Positions 8,656-16,315 of a stretch of 64,000 bases of DNA are shown piece by piece. A model generated the notes under the pieces. It was not told the origin of the DNA and ran no database searches. It worked only from the letters and a program-made list of their open reading frames with translations. A program made the translations under genes and the position numbers. The DNA is from JBGSIC01 sp041751875 (GTDB lineage Bacteria; Bdellovibrionota; FAC87; UBA2466; JACKAF01). How positions within the stretch are numbered: position 1 is the stretch's first letter; each line of letters begins with the position of its first letter. The stretch is taken from NCBI GenBank assembly GCA_041751875.1, contig JBGSIC010000021.1:120707-184706 (forward strand), written 5' to 3'.

Positions 8656-9121
8656 TTCCCACCAATTCTAAAGAGTCGACGACCAGTTTCTTGCGCTCAC
8701 CTTTACCGAGCGACTTATCCATAAAGCCCTTGGCAAGAGCGAGACTCTCTTCCACGACTTTCTTCTGCACGGCATTCCGTGCTCGTAACAACTCACTCTG
8801 CGCTAAAAGTTTGCTTTCGCTTTCGATGCGTTCCGCCTGCCGCTTGGCATCCGCCAAAACGCGCTCGCGCGTCTGGGCAACCATGGTTTCCGCGTCGGAC
8901 TGCAATTTTTCCACACGCGATTCAATCGCGTTCCAGTCTTGCTGCCACTTGCTCTCTTCGGCACTCGCCACCGCGTATTCACCTTCCGCATCGTGGATAA
9001 ACTTTTTTACATTCTCGCTACGCGATTTTACAAAATCACGTGCAGGCTGTTTCCCGACCTTCCAAAGAATTAAAACTACCGCGAGGAAGTTAACGACGTT
9101 AGAAGCAATATATAAGTCCAT
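8639..9121 (-). CDS. atpF: ATP synthase F0 subunit b
   Basis: Peripheral stalk b subunit. 160 residues: one N-terminal membrane helix (IASNVVNFLAVVLILWKV) followed by a long charged coiled coil that reaches up to F1. It is the second of two b-type genes in tandem, one of which is normally b', which suggests a b/b' heterodimer stalk. It overlaps its neighbours on both sides. Confidence 0.88.
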   Translation of the reverse strand: MDLYIASNVVNFLAVVLILWKVGKQPARDFVKSRSENVKKFIHDAEGEYAVASAEESKWQQDWNAIESRVEKLQSDAETMVAQTRERVLADAKRQAERIESESKLLAQSELLRARNAVQKKVVEESLALAKGFMDKSLGKGERKKLVVDSLELVGNGHTS

Positions 9122-9612
9122 TAGGCCTGGAGCTCCTTGTCGGGGCTTGCTTTTGCTCCCGAGGACTTGATGTTGACGGAATAACCAAGAATCTGACTGC
9201 TCATCGCGCTAGCGAATTCGAAAACTTTGGGGGCGAGTTCCGCTTCGGCACGCTTTGCTTCTTCATCTACTTTGGCGCGTGAAACGTCCATTTCTTGCGA
9301 AGCTTTGTGACGGGCTTTTTCAATCACCGCTCGCTCTTCATCGCTGATTTTTCTTTTTTCGATGTCCAGCCAATGCGCGGTATTTTTGCGTTCTTGCGCC
9401 ATGCGCGTTTCGTACTGCGCACGCAACTCTTCAGCGTGCAAAGTTGCCGCTTTCGCCTTCTCTCTTAGTCCGCTTGTCTTGGCTTCCCGCAAAGCAAGGA
9501 GTTCCAAAAATGGAGTAAATACAAAAAAACGCAGAACGAGATAACTCGCCATGAAAATGCCGAGCTGAATCAGCATCGTATAATCGGGTATTAGTACTGG
9601 TTCGTGGCCCAT
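9121..9612 (-). CDS. atpF': ATP synthase F0 subunit b'
   Basis: First gene of the F1-proximal atp block, 163 residues. An N-terminal membrane helix follows the b'-like start PDYTMLIQLGIFMASYLVLR and ends FFVFTPFLELLALRE, then a charged coiled coil. Its position ahead of the second b gene and its sequence favour b'. The two membrane subunits usually next to it (a and c) are 25 kb away at 35.1-36.2 kb. The 173 bases upstream probably carry a promoter but no clear one was recognised. Confidence 0.85.
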   Translation of the reverse strand: MGHEPVLIPDYTMLIQLGIFMASYLVLRFFVFTPFLELLALREAKTSGLREKAKAATLHAEELRAQYETRMAQERKNTAHWLDIEKRKISDEERAVIEKARHKASQEMDVSRAKVDEEAKRAEAELAPKVFEFASAMSSQILGYSVNIKSSGAKASPDKELQA

Positions 9613-9785
9613 ACTCTACTTTTCTAACCGGATCCCTAAACAACCGCAAAAAGGTCAAAATATTCCGAAGGTTTACCTGCTTACCCAAGGTGTGTCAAGA
9701 ACGGGAAAGGCTGAAATGCCGCGACCGCGGGGCATTCGCAGCGCGTTAAAGAAATAGGAGGAAGAACGAAAAGGGGACCGGAAAA

Positions 9786-10202
9786 TTAGGTTTCCGAAGT
9801 CTCGGATTCAGGTTGTTGGCGTTCAGCTCGAAGCACGGGAAGGGGTCCGAGCATCTGGGTCTTTCCATCAAAAACCGCACCTTCCTCAACCTGCAGGATA
9901 GCCGTTTTAATTGTGCCCTTCACCACCGCCGGAGACTGGATCTCCACACGCTGGGTAGCAAAAATATCGCCTTCAAATTTGCCCGAAATTACAACGACAT
10001 CCGCCTCAATTTGACCGGTTACCTGGGCATCTTGCCCCAAGAGAAGAATATCCGGGGTAAAAATCTCGCCTTTGAACTCGCCGTCAATACGTGCGGTTCC
10101 CTCGAACTGAAGACGGCCTTCGAGTTTGGAGCCTTTTTGAAGAACCACGGTGATGTCGTGGCTTACCGAAGGTAGGTCAAATGGGTCGGAACGACGGATC
10201 AT
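9786..10202 (-). CDS. Bactofilin
   Basis: Bactofilin-family polymer-forming cytoskeletal protein of 138 residues. The core is a run of short beta-helix turns (KLEGRLQFEGTARIDGEFKG, then VVISGKFEGDIFATQRVEI and VVKGTIKTAILQVEEGAVFDG). Bactofilins assemble into membrane-linked filaments that organise cell shape, stalks or chromosome-segregation proteins. It lies directly downstream of parB, a neighbourhood shared with bactofilins that in some bacteria tether ParAB near the poles; that role here is inference. The tails are short and polar, and there is no membrane segment. Confidence 0.88.
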   Translation of the reverse strand: MIRRSDPFDLPSVSHDITVVLQKGSKLEGRLQFEGTARIDGEFKGEIFTPDILLLGQDAQVTGQIEADVVVISGKFEGDIFATQRVEIQSPAVVKGTIKTAILQVEEGAVFDGKTQMLGPLPVLRAERQQPESETSET

Positions 10203-10266
10203 ATATACGTTACCCTTTCCGGGAAACTTTTAGCGCAGTCTCGGATGCAAAGTAAACCGCTGCTTC

Positions 10267-11169
10267 TTACGGGGTCGGTTCGAGAATGACTTTGCAGATA
10301 CGGTCCAAATCCTCGCGAGAAGCATACTGGATCTGAATCGTTCCCTTCTTTTCGGAACCCAACAAACGCGTCTTGGTACCGAAGTGCCGTTGCAGACGAT
10401 CTTCCAAGGCCTGCATGTGCACATCATGGCCCTCTGCCGCCGGTTCCGTACCAGCCGGCGCCGTTTCGCTGGGCGTTCCCGCGCTTTGAAGCTGTGTGAC
10501 TCGTTTCTCGGTATCGCGCACAGAAAGCTTGTCTTTGATGATCTCGTCCCGCACCTGAAGCTGCAACTCGGTGGATTCTAAACCGAGAAGCGCTCTGGCG
10601 TGACCCATGGTGATCTTGTTGGAGGAGATGTCTTCGCGAATTACCGCCGGTAATTTCAATAGTCGAAGCGTATTGGCGATCGTAACCCGGTTCTTACCTA
10701 CACGGGTGGCAATTTCTTCTTGGCTCAGCTGAAACTGATCAATGAGCTGCTGATAAGCAATCGCTTCTTCGATGCAGTTTAGTTCCGCGCGCTGAATGTT
10801 TTCGATGAGCGCCATCTCGAGCGACTCAACATCTTTGGGAACGTCTTTTACAACGACAGGAACTTTTTGTAAGCCCGCTTTCTGAGCCGCTCTCCACCGG
10901 CGTTCACCCGCAATCAGTTCGTAGTGGCCATCGCGGATGCGTACGACGAGCGGCTGAATAATTCCGTGAATCTTGATCGACTCAACCAGTTCAGCGAGTG
11001 CTTCTTTGTCAAAAATCTTGCGCGGCTGATACGTGTTGGGAACGATCTTTTCAATTTCACAATCGAAGTACTGCCGCTTGGTGGCGCTAATGTTGTTCTT
11101 CGCTTCTGGAATAAGCGAAGCAAGCCCACGACCTAAAACACCTTTTTTTTCTGTATCAGCTGATGCCAT
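10267..11169 (-). CDS. parB: Chromosome partitioning protein ParB
   Basis: CTP-dependent clamp that loads at parS sites near the origin and spreads to organise segregation with ParA. The ParB/Srx domain (about residues 30-120) has the GERRWRAAQKAG box, followed by a helix-turn-helix (SQEEIATRVGKNRVTIANTLRLL) and a C-terminal dimer domain after a Pro/Ala linker. The open frame runs upstream to 11199, but GGAGG at 11179-11183 sits 9 bases from the ATG at 11169, giving the start MASADTEKKG. That start overlaps the end of parA. Predicted parS sites lie 2-4 kb away. Confidence 0.95.
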   Translation of the reverse strand: MASADTEKKGVLGRGLASLIPEAKNNISATKRQYFDCEIEKIVPNTYQPRKIFDKEALAELVESIKIHGIIQPLVVRIRDGHYELIAGERRWRAAQKAGLQKVPVVVKDVPKDVESLEMALIENIQRAELNCIEEAIAYQQLIDQFQLSQEEIATRVGKNRVTIANTLRLLKLPAVIREDISSNKITMGHARALLGLESTELQLQVRDEIIKDKLSVRDTEKRVTQLQSAGTPSETAPAGTEPAAEGHDVHMQALEDRLQRHFGTKTRLLGSEKKGTIQIQYASREDLDRICKVILEPTP

Positions 11170-12100
11170 GCTCATGTGCCTCCGGGTTACCCTCTTCATG
11201 GGTAATGAGATCCTCCGGGTTTACCGAAGGTTGCAAGTTAAGGTCTTGGTTATCCTCGTCTGAGGCAAACGGTTGGCTACTCACCGCGGCTGTGGCGGCT
11301 TCTACGGCTTGAGTAGCCGGTTTTTCCAAACGCGCGATCACTTCTCGCGTGAGCGCTAAGTAACTCTGCGATCCCGAAGAACCGATATCATACAAAATGA
11401 CCGGCTTTCCATGGCTCGGGCTTTCGCTGAGTTTCACGTTGCGTGGAATGACGGTTTCAAACGCCGTTCCTTTAAAGTGTTCGTTCACTTCAAGTAGGAC
11501 CTGGCGGGACAACTTGTTCCGCGAATCGTACATAGTGAGAAGAATGCCCAGCTGCTCCAGTGAACGGTTCAAACCTTTTTTCACCAGATCCACCGTGTGG
11601 AGAAACTGTCCTAAACCTTCCATCGCGTAGTATTCGCACTGCAGCGGAATCATAAAATAGTTAGCTACGGTAAGGGCGTTGATGGTCAAAAGGCCCAATG
11701 AAGGAGGGCAATCGATGATCACATAGTCAAAAACGCTTTCGCCATTTTTATCGAGCTCAGCAAACGCATTTTTCAGGCGCAATTCACGGGCGATGGCACC
11801 AACCAGCTCAATCTCCGCGCCGCTTAGATTGCTATCCGCGGGACAAACTTTCAAATATTCGAGTTCGGTGGAGTAAATTGCGTCGCGCAGCGGCAAATCG
11901 TCGATCAAAACATGGTAGATGTTTTTCTCAGCGTACAGGTCGCGCACCAAACCCAAACCACTGGATGCGTTTCCTTGTGGATCTAAGTCGAGCAGCAGGA
12001 CGCGCCGCTCCGCGGCAGCCAAACAGGCAGCTAAGTTTACGGCGCTAGTCGTTTTGCCCACGCCGCCCTTCTGATTTGCTAGAGCGATAATTTTAGTCAT
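11156..12100 (-). CDS. parA: Chromosome partitioning ATPase ParA
   Basis: ParA/Soj-type Walker ATPase that binds DNA when ATP-bound and moves ParB-parS complexes. 314 residues. The deviant Walker A KGGVGKTT is at 11-18, with DLDPQGNASSGLG, the Walker B strand YVIIDCPPSLGLLT and the switch region IPLQCEYYAMEGL. The C-terminal 50 residues are an acidic, low-complexity tail beyond the usual fold. Its end overlaps the parB start. Confidence 0.96.
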   Translation of the reverse strand: MTKIIALANQKGGVGKTTSAVNLAACLAAAERRVLLLDLDPQGNASSGLGLVRDLYAEKNIYHVLIDDLPLRDAIYSTELEYLKVCPADSNLSGAEIELVGAIARELRLKNAFAELDKNGESVFDYVIIDCPPSLGLLTINALTVANYFMIPLQCEYYAMEGLGQFLHTVDLVKKGLNRSLEQLGILLTMYDSRNKLSRQVLLEVNEHFKGTAFETVIPRNVKLSESPSHGKPVILYDIGSSGSQSYLALTREVIARLEKPATQAVEAATAAVSSQPFASDEDNQDLNLQPSVNPEDLITHEEGNPEAHEHGIS

Positions 12101-12140
12101 GGTGTCAAAATGCTGTTTTTTATTGAAGACTTAGTTCCAT

Positions 12141-12169
12141 TAATTACCACATATATGTAAGGGTCGCAA
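12141..12169 (-). promoter_or_regulatory. Possible promoter for parAB
   Basis: On the minus strand, TTGCGA (12164-12169) and TAATTA (12141-12146) are separated by 17 bases, about 40 bases upstream of the parA start. It is a sigma70-like match found by eye. Confidence 0.4.
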
Positions 12170-12300
12170 CAATCGTACACCGAGGGGCCAACTGCCCGCG
12201 CAGCCTATGTTTTTGACGGAGACAAATTGTCCAATGACAGATTCGGCATTCAATCACGAAGGGGCGAAATAGAAGATATATATAGAGGGCTCTTCGCGTC

Positions 12301-12335
12301 AGGTTCCAAAAGGTGCCTGGCACCTTTCGGAACCT
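12301..12335. repeat. Palindromic repeat, AAAGGTGCC family
   Basis: A nested palindrome: outer arms AGGTTCC (12301-12307) and GGAACCT (12329-12335) enclose AAAGGTGCCTGGCACCTTT (12309-12327). It overlaps the rsmG stop codon. Related AAAGGTGYCTG sequences occur at 49856-49893 and 61070-61168. The rest of the 233-base gap between rsmG and parA shows only the parA promoter candidate. Confidence 0.7.
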
Positions 12336-12894
12336 ACAATCGCCTGATTGCTTGTACCCACCGGCTTCCTTCAATGGGCAACGCGTAGTTTTCATCTGCG
12401 AGTGCGTCAAAATCTTTGGGCAATGCGGCAGGTTCTTCACCGGTCATGAGAATTGCTACCGCACCGCGCAGCATTTTTTTGCTGTAGTACGTCAATAATT
12501 CTTCGCGTGGCATCACCGCGCGAGCCATCCAAAGGCCATCCGCTTTTTCCTTAGGTTCGTCTTTCACCAAAACATTTTTCAAATTGAGTTGGGCACTTAC
12601 CACCGTCAAAAAGGAGCGTTTGTCTTTTTGTCTCTCATATAGCGTGATCGGGTGATCGGGAAAACGAATGGCATAAACCATCCCTGGAAACCCACCGCCA
12701 CTTCCCAGATCGTGAACCTGGTGTTGAAAATATTTCGCAGCAAAATCGGCGATGAACAAACTGTCTATTAAATGAAGAGGAAAAAGTTTTGAAAGAGAAG
12801 GGGCACTCACCAGTTTTGCGCGATCGTTCCATTTGATAAGGAGGGAAAGAAAGCTCTCAAAACTTTCGATCTCTTTCGGGGAAGCATTCGGCAC
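12334..12894 (-). CDS. rsmG: 16S rRNA (guanine527-N7)-methyltransferase RsmG
   Basis: SAM-dependent methyltransferase of 16S rRNA G527. 186 residues, a little shorter than the usual 200-210. Family motifs: KWNDRAKLVS, the HLIDSLF box, the SAM loop DLGSGGGFPG and LYERQKDKRSFL. The start is GTG with no clear ribosome binding site, 16 bases after mnmG. The C-terminus runs into a palindromic repeat at its stop codon, so the last residues may have been altered by that insertion. Confidence 0.9.
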   Translation of the reverse strand: MPNASPKEIESFESFLSLLIKWNDRAKLVSAPSLSKLFPLHLIDSLFIADFAAKYFQHQVHDLGSGGGFPGMVYAIRFPDHPITLYERQKDKRSFLTVVSAQLNLKNVLVKDEPKEKADGLWMARAVMPREELLTYYSKKMLRGAVAILMTGEEPAALPKDFDALADENYALPIEGSRWVQAIRRL

Positions 12895-12910
12895 TTTGCC
12901 GACGAGAAGG

Positions 12911-14812
12911 TCAAACTGTGGCTTGAGCGGATCCAGACCGTTTCCTTCCTCGTAAAGATGCCAAGATGGCGGTGAGGGCGGCAGGAGTGACCCCTGAAAT
13001 ACGAGCCGCTTCAGAAAGATCCTTTGGTTGCGAATGAGTGAGTTTTTCTTTCACCTCAAAGGATAGCCCGTCTACCGTCTTGAAGGAAAAACCGTCGGGA
13101 ATACGCGTGTGCTGCAAACGCTCCAGGCGTTCGCGCTCTTGGGCTTGAATTTTAATGTAGCCTTCGTACTTAGTTTCAATTTCTAAAGTCTCTGCCGTTG
13201 CCGCCGGCAGATTCAGATCGAGCTCGGGCGCGGCCAGGTCTTTGATGGTCTGAAAATCAATTTCTGGTCTTTTTAGAAGCTTTAAAAGGCTCTCGGGCTG
13301 AAATAGGGGAGGGACCCCTGCTCTTCCCAGAACCGCGTCGTTCTTTTCCGATTGTTTCACGTGGAACAATTTCATTTTCTTCAAGGTGGACTCAATGAGT
13401 GCCTTCTTTTCCTCAAAGCGTTTACCCTCTTCTTTTGAAACGAGCCCAATGCGAATACCAATGGGCCTCAGTCGCGCATCTGCATTGTCCTCACGCAATG
13501 ACAATCGGTACTCAGACCGCGACGTGAACATCCGGTAGGGCTCCGTTACCCCCTTAGAAACCAAATCATCCACCATCACACCAATATAAGACTCCGCTCG
13601 GGAGAGAATCATCGGCTCTTCGCCCCTGACTTTAAGTGCAGCGTTTATTCCGGCCACAAGCCCTTGCGCTCCGGCCTCTTCATACCCGGAAGTTCCGTTC
13701 ACCTGCCCGGCCAAATACAGCCCTTTCACCCCTTTGGATTCTAGAGTGTGGTGTAAGGAACGTGCATCGATGCAGTCGTACTCTACCGCATACCCGAAGC
13801 GCGCGAATTCCGCCTTCTCACACCCCGGAATAGTACGGATAAAGGCTTCCTGGACATCTTGGGGAAGACTAGTGGAGACGCCATTGGGGTAAATCCAATC
13901 CGTATCTAGCCCTTCAGGCTCAAGGAAGATCTGATGGCGTGGCTTTTCGGGAAATTTGACCACTTTGTCCTCGATCGAGGGGCAATAGCGGGGCCCAATC
14001 CCCTGAATCTTGCCACTATAGAGGGGGGAACGGTCCAAATTCTTCGCAATCACCCTGTGAGTCTCTTCATTGGTGAAGGTGAGGTGGCAGGCGATCTGCG
14101 GCAGCGGAATATTCGTCTCTGAAAAGCTGAATTTCTGAGGCGGACTATCTCCCCATTGCTCAGAAAGCTTGGAAACATCCAAGGAACCCGCAAAGAGGCG
14201 AGGGGGCGTGCCTGTTTTTAGCCTTAATAGCGGAAAACCCAAGCGGGCGAGATCATCCGAGAGCCCGACGGAGTTCTTCTCCCCGACCCTACCCCCCTCT
14301 GACAGGCTGTCACCACAATGCATGACCCCTCTCATGAAGGTTCCCGAGGTAATAATCGCGCATTCCACGTGGAAAGTGTGGAGCGTCCCGGCACTTTCGA
14401 CTGTTACCGCTCGTATCTGGCCACCCTCCTCGACCAAACCCTTTACTTCACCTTCTAGGACCGTCAGTCGGGCCTGATCCTCCACAATTTTGTGCATCCT
14501 CTCGGCGTAGAGCCGTTTGTCAGACTGGCAACGGGAGCTTTGAACCGCGCTACCTTTCCGGGTATTGAGCCTGCGGAACTGGATGCCCGTATAGTCGGCA
14601 TTAATCCCCATTTCCCCACCGAGCGCATCAATCTCTTTGACGAGTTGTCCTTTGCCCACCCCACCTATGCACGGATTACAGGACATCACCCCGATACTTT
14701 TCTTAGAAAGCGTGAGCAGAACCGTATCTACACCCATGCGGGCACTGGCGAGCGCGGCCTCACAGCCGGCGTGACCTCCTCCAATCACAGCTATTTGGTA
14801 CTTTTGTTTCAC
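12911..14812 (-). CDS. mnmG: tRNA uridine 5-carboxymethylaminomethyl modification enzyme MnmG
   Basis: FAD-dependent partner of MnmE that modifies the wobble uridine (position 34) of certain tRNAs. 633 residues. The N-terminal FAD loop is GGGHAGCEAA (11-20), with MSCNPCIGGVGKGQLVKEIDALGG split over conserved cysteines, and RLKTGTPPRL. The start is GTG and lies inside a parS-like site (14805-14820), so ParB bound there could affect its expression. Another parS-like site lies within the coding region at 13353-13368. Confidence 0.97.
   Translation of the reverse strand: MKQKYQIAVIGGGHAGCEAALASARMGVDTVLLTLSKKSIGVMSCNPCIGGVGKGQLVKEIDALGGEMGINADYTGIQFRRLNTRKGSAVQSSRCQSDKRLYAERMHKIVEDQARLTVLEGEVKGLVEEGGQIRAVTVESAGTLHTFHVECAIITSGTFMRGVMHCGDSLSEGGRVGEKNSVGLSDDLARLGFPLLRLKTGTPPRLFAGSLDVSKLSEQWGDSPPQKFSFSETNIPLPQIACHLTFTNEETHRVIAKNLDRSPLYSGKIQGIGPRYCPSIEDKVVKFPEKPRHQIFLEPEGLDTDWIYPNGVSTSLPQDVQEAFIRTIPGCEKAEFARFGYAVEYDCIDARSLHHTLESKGVKGLYLAGQVNGTSGYEEAGAQGLVAGINAALKVRGEEPMILSRAESYIGVMVDDLVSKGVTEPYRMFTSRSEYRLSLREDNADARLRPIGIRIGLVSKEEGKRFEEKKALIESTLKKMKLFHVKQSEKNDAVLGRAGVPPLFQPESLLKLLKRPEIDFQTIKDLAAPELDLNLPAATAETLEIETKYEGYIKIQAQERERLERLQHTRIPDGFSFKTVDGLSFEVKEKLTHSQPKDLSEAARISGVTPAALTAILASLRGRKRSGSAQATV
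13353..13368. promoter_or_regulatory. parS: parS-like ParB binding site
   Basis: TGTTTCACGTGGAACA, a near-perfect 16-bp match to the bacterial parS palindrome (TGTTTCACGTGAAACA / TGTTCCACGTGGAACA), inside mnmG and 2.2 kb from the parB start. Confidence 0.9.
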
Positions 14813-14820
14813 GTGGAACC
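14805..14820. promoter_or_regulatory. parS: parS-like site over the mnmG start codon
   Basis: TGTTTCACGTGGAACC matches 15 of 16 positions of the mixed parS consensus. It covers the GTG start of mnmG at 14812. Confidence 0.85.
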
Positions 14821-14825
14821 TTTAG

Positions 14826-14896
14826 TTGCGAGGAGCCGCAGGCGACGAAGCAATCTCAATGAGCTTGCTTCGGCTTCTTCGAAGCCTCGCAATGAC
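14826..14896. repeat. Palindromic GTCATTGCGAGG/GAAGCAATC-type repeat
   Basis: Arms TTGCGAGG (14826-14833) and CCTCGCAA (14885-14892), with inner arms GAAGCAA (14847-14853) and TTGCTTC (14865-14871). It ends CCTCGCAATGAC, the wording of a widespread intergenic palindrome. A related copy is at 32923-32958. It lies between mnmE and mnmG, between two parS-like sites. Confidence 0.65.
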
Positions 14897-14905
14897 TGTC
14901 GCGGA

Positions 14906-14921
14906 CGTTCCACGTGGAACA
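14906..14921. promoter_or_regulatory. parS: parS-like site between mnmG and mnmE
   Basis: CGTTCCACGTGGAACA, 15 of 16 matches to the palindromic parS form TGTTCCACGTGGAACA, 12 bases from the mnmE stop. Confidence 0.88.
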
Positions 14922-14932
14922 ATTGGTCCACG

Positions 14933-16291
14933 CTACTTTCCAATACAAAAATCACTAAAAACTCTCCCAAGGACCTCTTCCGTGTCCACTTCGCCAATGA
15001 CCGACTCCAATTGTCCCATCACCAGCCGGCTTTTCTCTCCCAGAATCTCCGGAACCGCTCCTGCATTCAAAAGGCTCTCGAGTTCCCGAAGGTCCACAAG
15101 CACCCGCTCGAGGCGCGCAGCCTGTGAAGCCGAGGGCAAGGGCACCGGTTTTACTGCCTGGGCTTCCGCCAAACTGGCCAAGCCTTCCCATAAGGCAGGA
15201 ATTCCCTCTCCGGTCACGCATGAGACGCTGAACTGCGGGACATGAACGGTCTCTGCAGCCGTTTTCCCTTCAGTGATAAGGTCTGCTTTGTTCCAAACCA
15301 CACAGTGAGGCTTGTTTCCGAACCTTTCTAGCAGTGCGTACTCACTTTCCTGGATACCCACCAGGCTATCGACCACTAAAACCCACATGTTACAGGCACT
15401 TAAGTACTGACTACCCATCTCTATGCCTTCAGCTTCCGTGGAACTTTCCGCTGTACGCACGCCTGCGGTGTCTGCAAGCTTCCAAACCTGCCCAGAAAAC
15501 TCGAGCTCCTCTTCCACGACATCTCGCGTGGTTCCTGGATAGGCATGCACAAGAGCCCTTTGCCTACCCAAAAGGGCGTTAAAAAGGGAAGATTTGCCGG
15601 CATTAGGCCTTCCTGCCAAAACAAGACGCGGAAAATGCAATTCCGACCGAAAAGTCCGAAAACGTTGGATAGTCAGTGAGCAGCCATGGATAACCTTTTC
15701 CAGGCACGATTTTGCCGTGGATAGGACACTTGAGTACTCCTCGCTAAAATCAATCGCCGTATCGAGAACCGCTTGCAGTCCCAGCAAATCGTTTCGAAAC
15801 CCATCGATAAGTTTTTGCAGTGAGCCCTCTCTACGATCGTAGAGGGCCTTAAGATCAGAAGCTTGTTTCACCTGATACAAATCGCCGAGCGCTTCGAGAT
15901 CAACCAGAGAAAGTTTTCCGTTTAAAAAAGCGCGGTAAGAAAATTCTCCCGCTTCAGCGGGACGTGCGCCGTTTTCCAAAAGGGCTCTTTGCAATTTTGA
16001 AAAAATAATCGGCGACCCGTGAATGTGAAACTCGATCACATTTTCCCCAGTGAAAGAGTGGGGCGCCGTAAAGGTGAGAACCAATGCCTGATCTATTTTT
16101 TCTTTTTTCGAATCGAAGAGATTTCCCAACACCCGACCTGCCGTCGGTAAATCAGAATTCAAAAGTAGCTGGGAGGCGATCGTAAAAGCGTTCTGTCCCG
16201 AGAGGCGCACGATCGCAACAGCACAAGGCAGGGATCCTGAAGCCAGGGCAAAAATAGACTGCGACTGATCTAATTGTTTACGCCACCACAT
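14933..16291 (-). CDS. mnmE: tRNA modification GTPase MnmE
   Basis: GTPase that works with MnmG in wobble-uridine modification. 452 residues: an N-terminal folate-binding domain (GSLPCAVAIVRLSG), a helical middle, an inserted G domain with P-loop GRPNAGKS (227-234), PGTTRDVVEE and DTAGVR, NKAD at the guanine-binding site, and the C-terminal FCIGK carrying the family cysteine. It lies 24 bases from yidC; a jag/khpB gene, often found between these two, is absent. Confidence 0.97.
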   Translation of the reverse strand: MWWRKQLDQSQSIFALASGSLPCAVAIVRLSGQNAFTIASQLLLNSDLPTAGRVLGNLFDSKKEKIDQALVLTFTAPHSFTGENVIEFHIHGSPIIFSKLQRALLENGARPAEAGEFSYRAFLNGKLSLVDLEALGDLYQVKQASDLKALYDRREGSLQKLIDGFRNDLLGLQAVLDTAIDFSEEYSSVLSTAKSCLEKVIHGCSLTIQRFRTFRSELHFPRLVLAGRPNAGKSSLFNALLGRQRALVHAYPGTTRDVVEEELEFSGQVWKLADTAGVRTAESSTEAEGIEMGSQYLSACNMWVLVVDSLVGIQESEYALLERFGNKPHCVVWNKADLITEGKTAAETVHVPQFSVSCVTGEGIPALWEGLASLAEAQAVKPVPLPSASQAARLERVLVDLRELESLLNAGAVPEILGEKSRLVMGQLESVIGEVDTEEVLGRVFSDFCIGK

Positions 16292-16315
16292 TTACTTCTC
16301 TGACTGATTGTTAAA

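Noticed and set aside
14361..14376. CATTCCACGTGGAAAG as a fourth parS site
   Set aside because: Only the inner 12 bases are palindromic; the outer positions do not fit, so it was not called a site.
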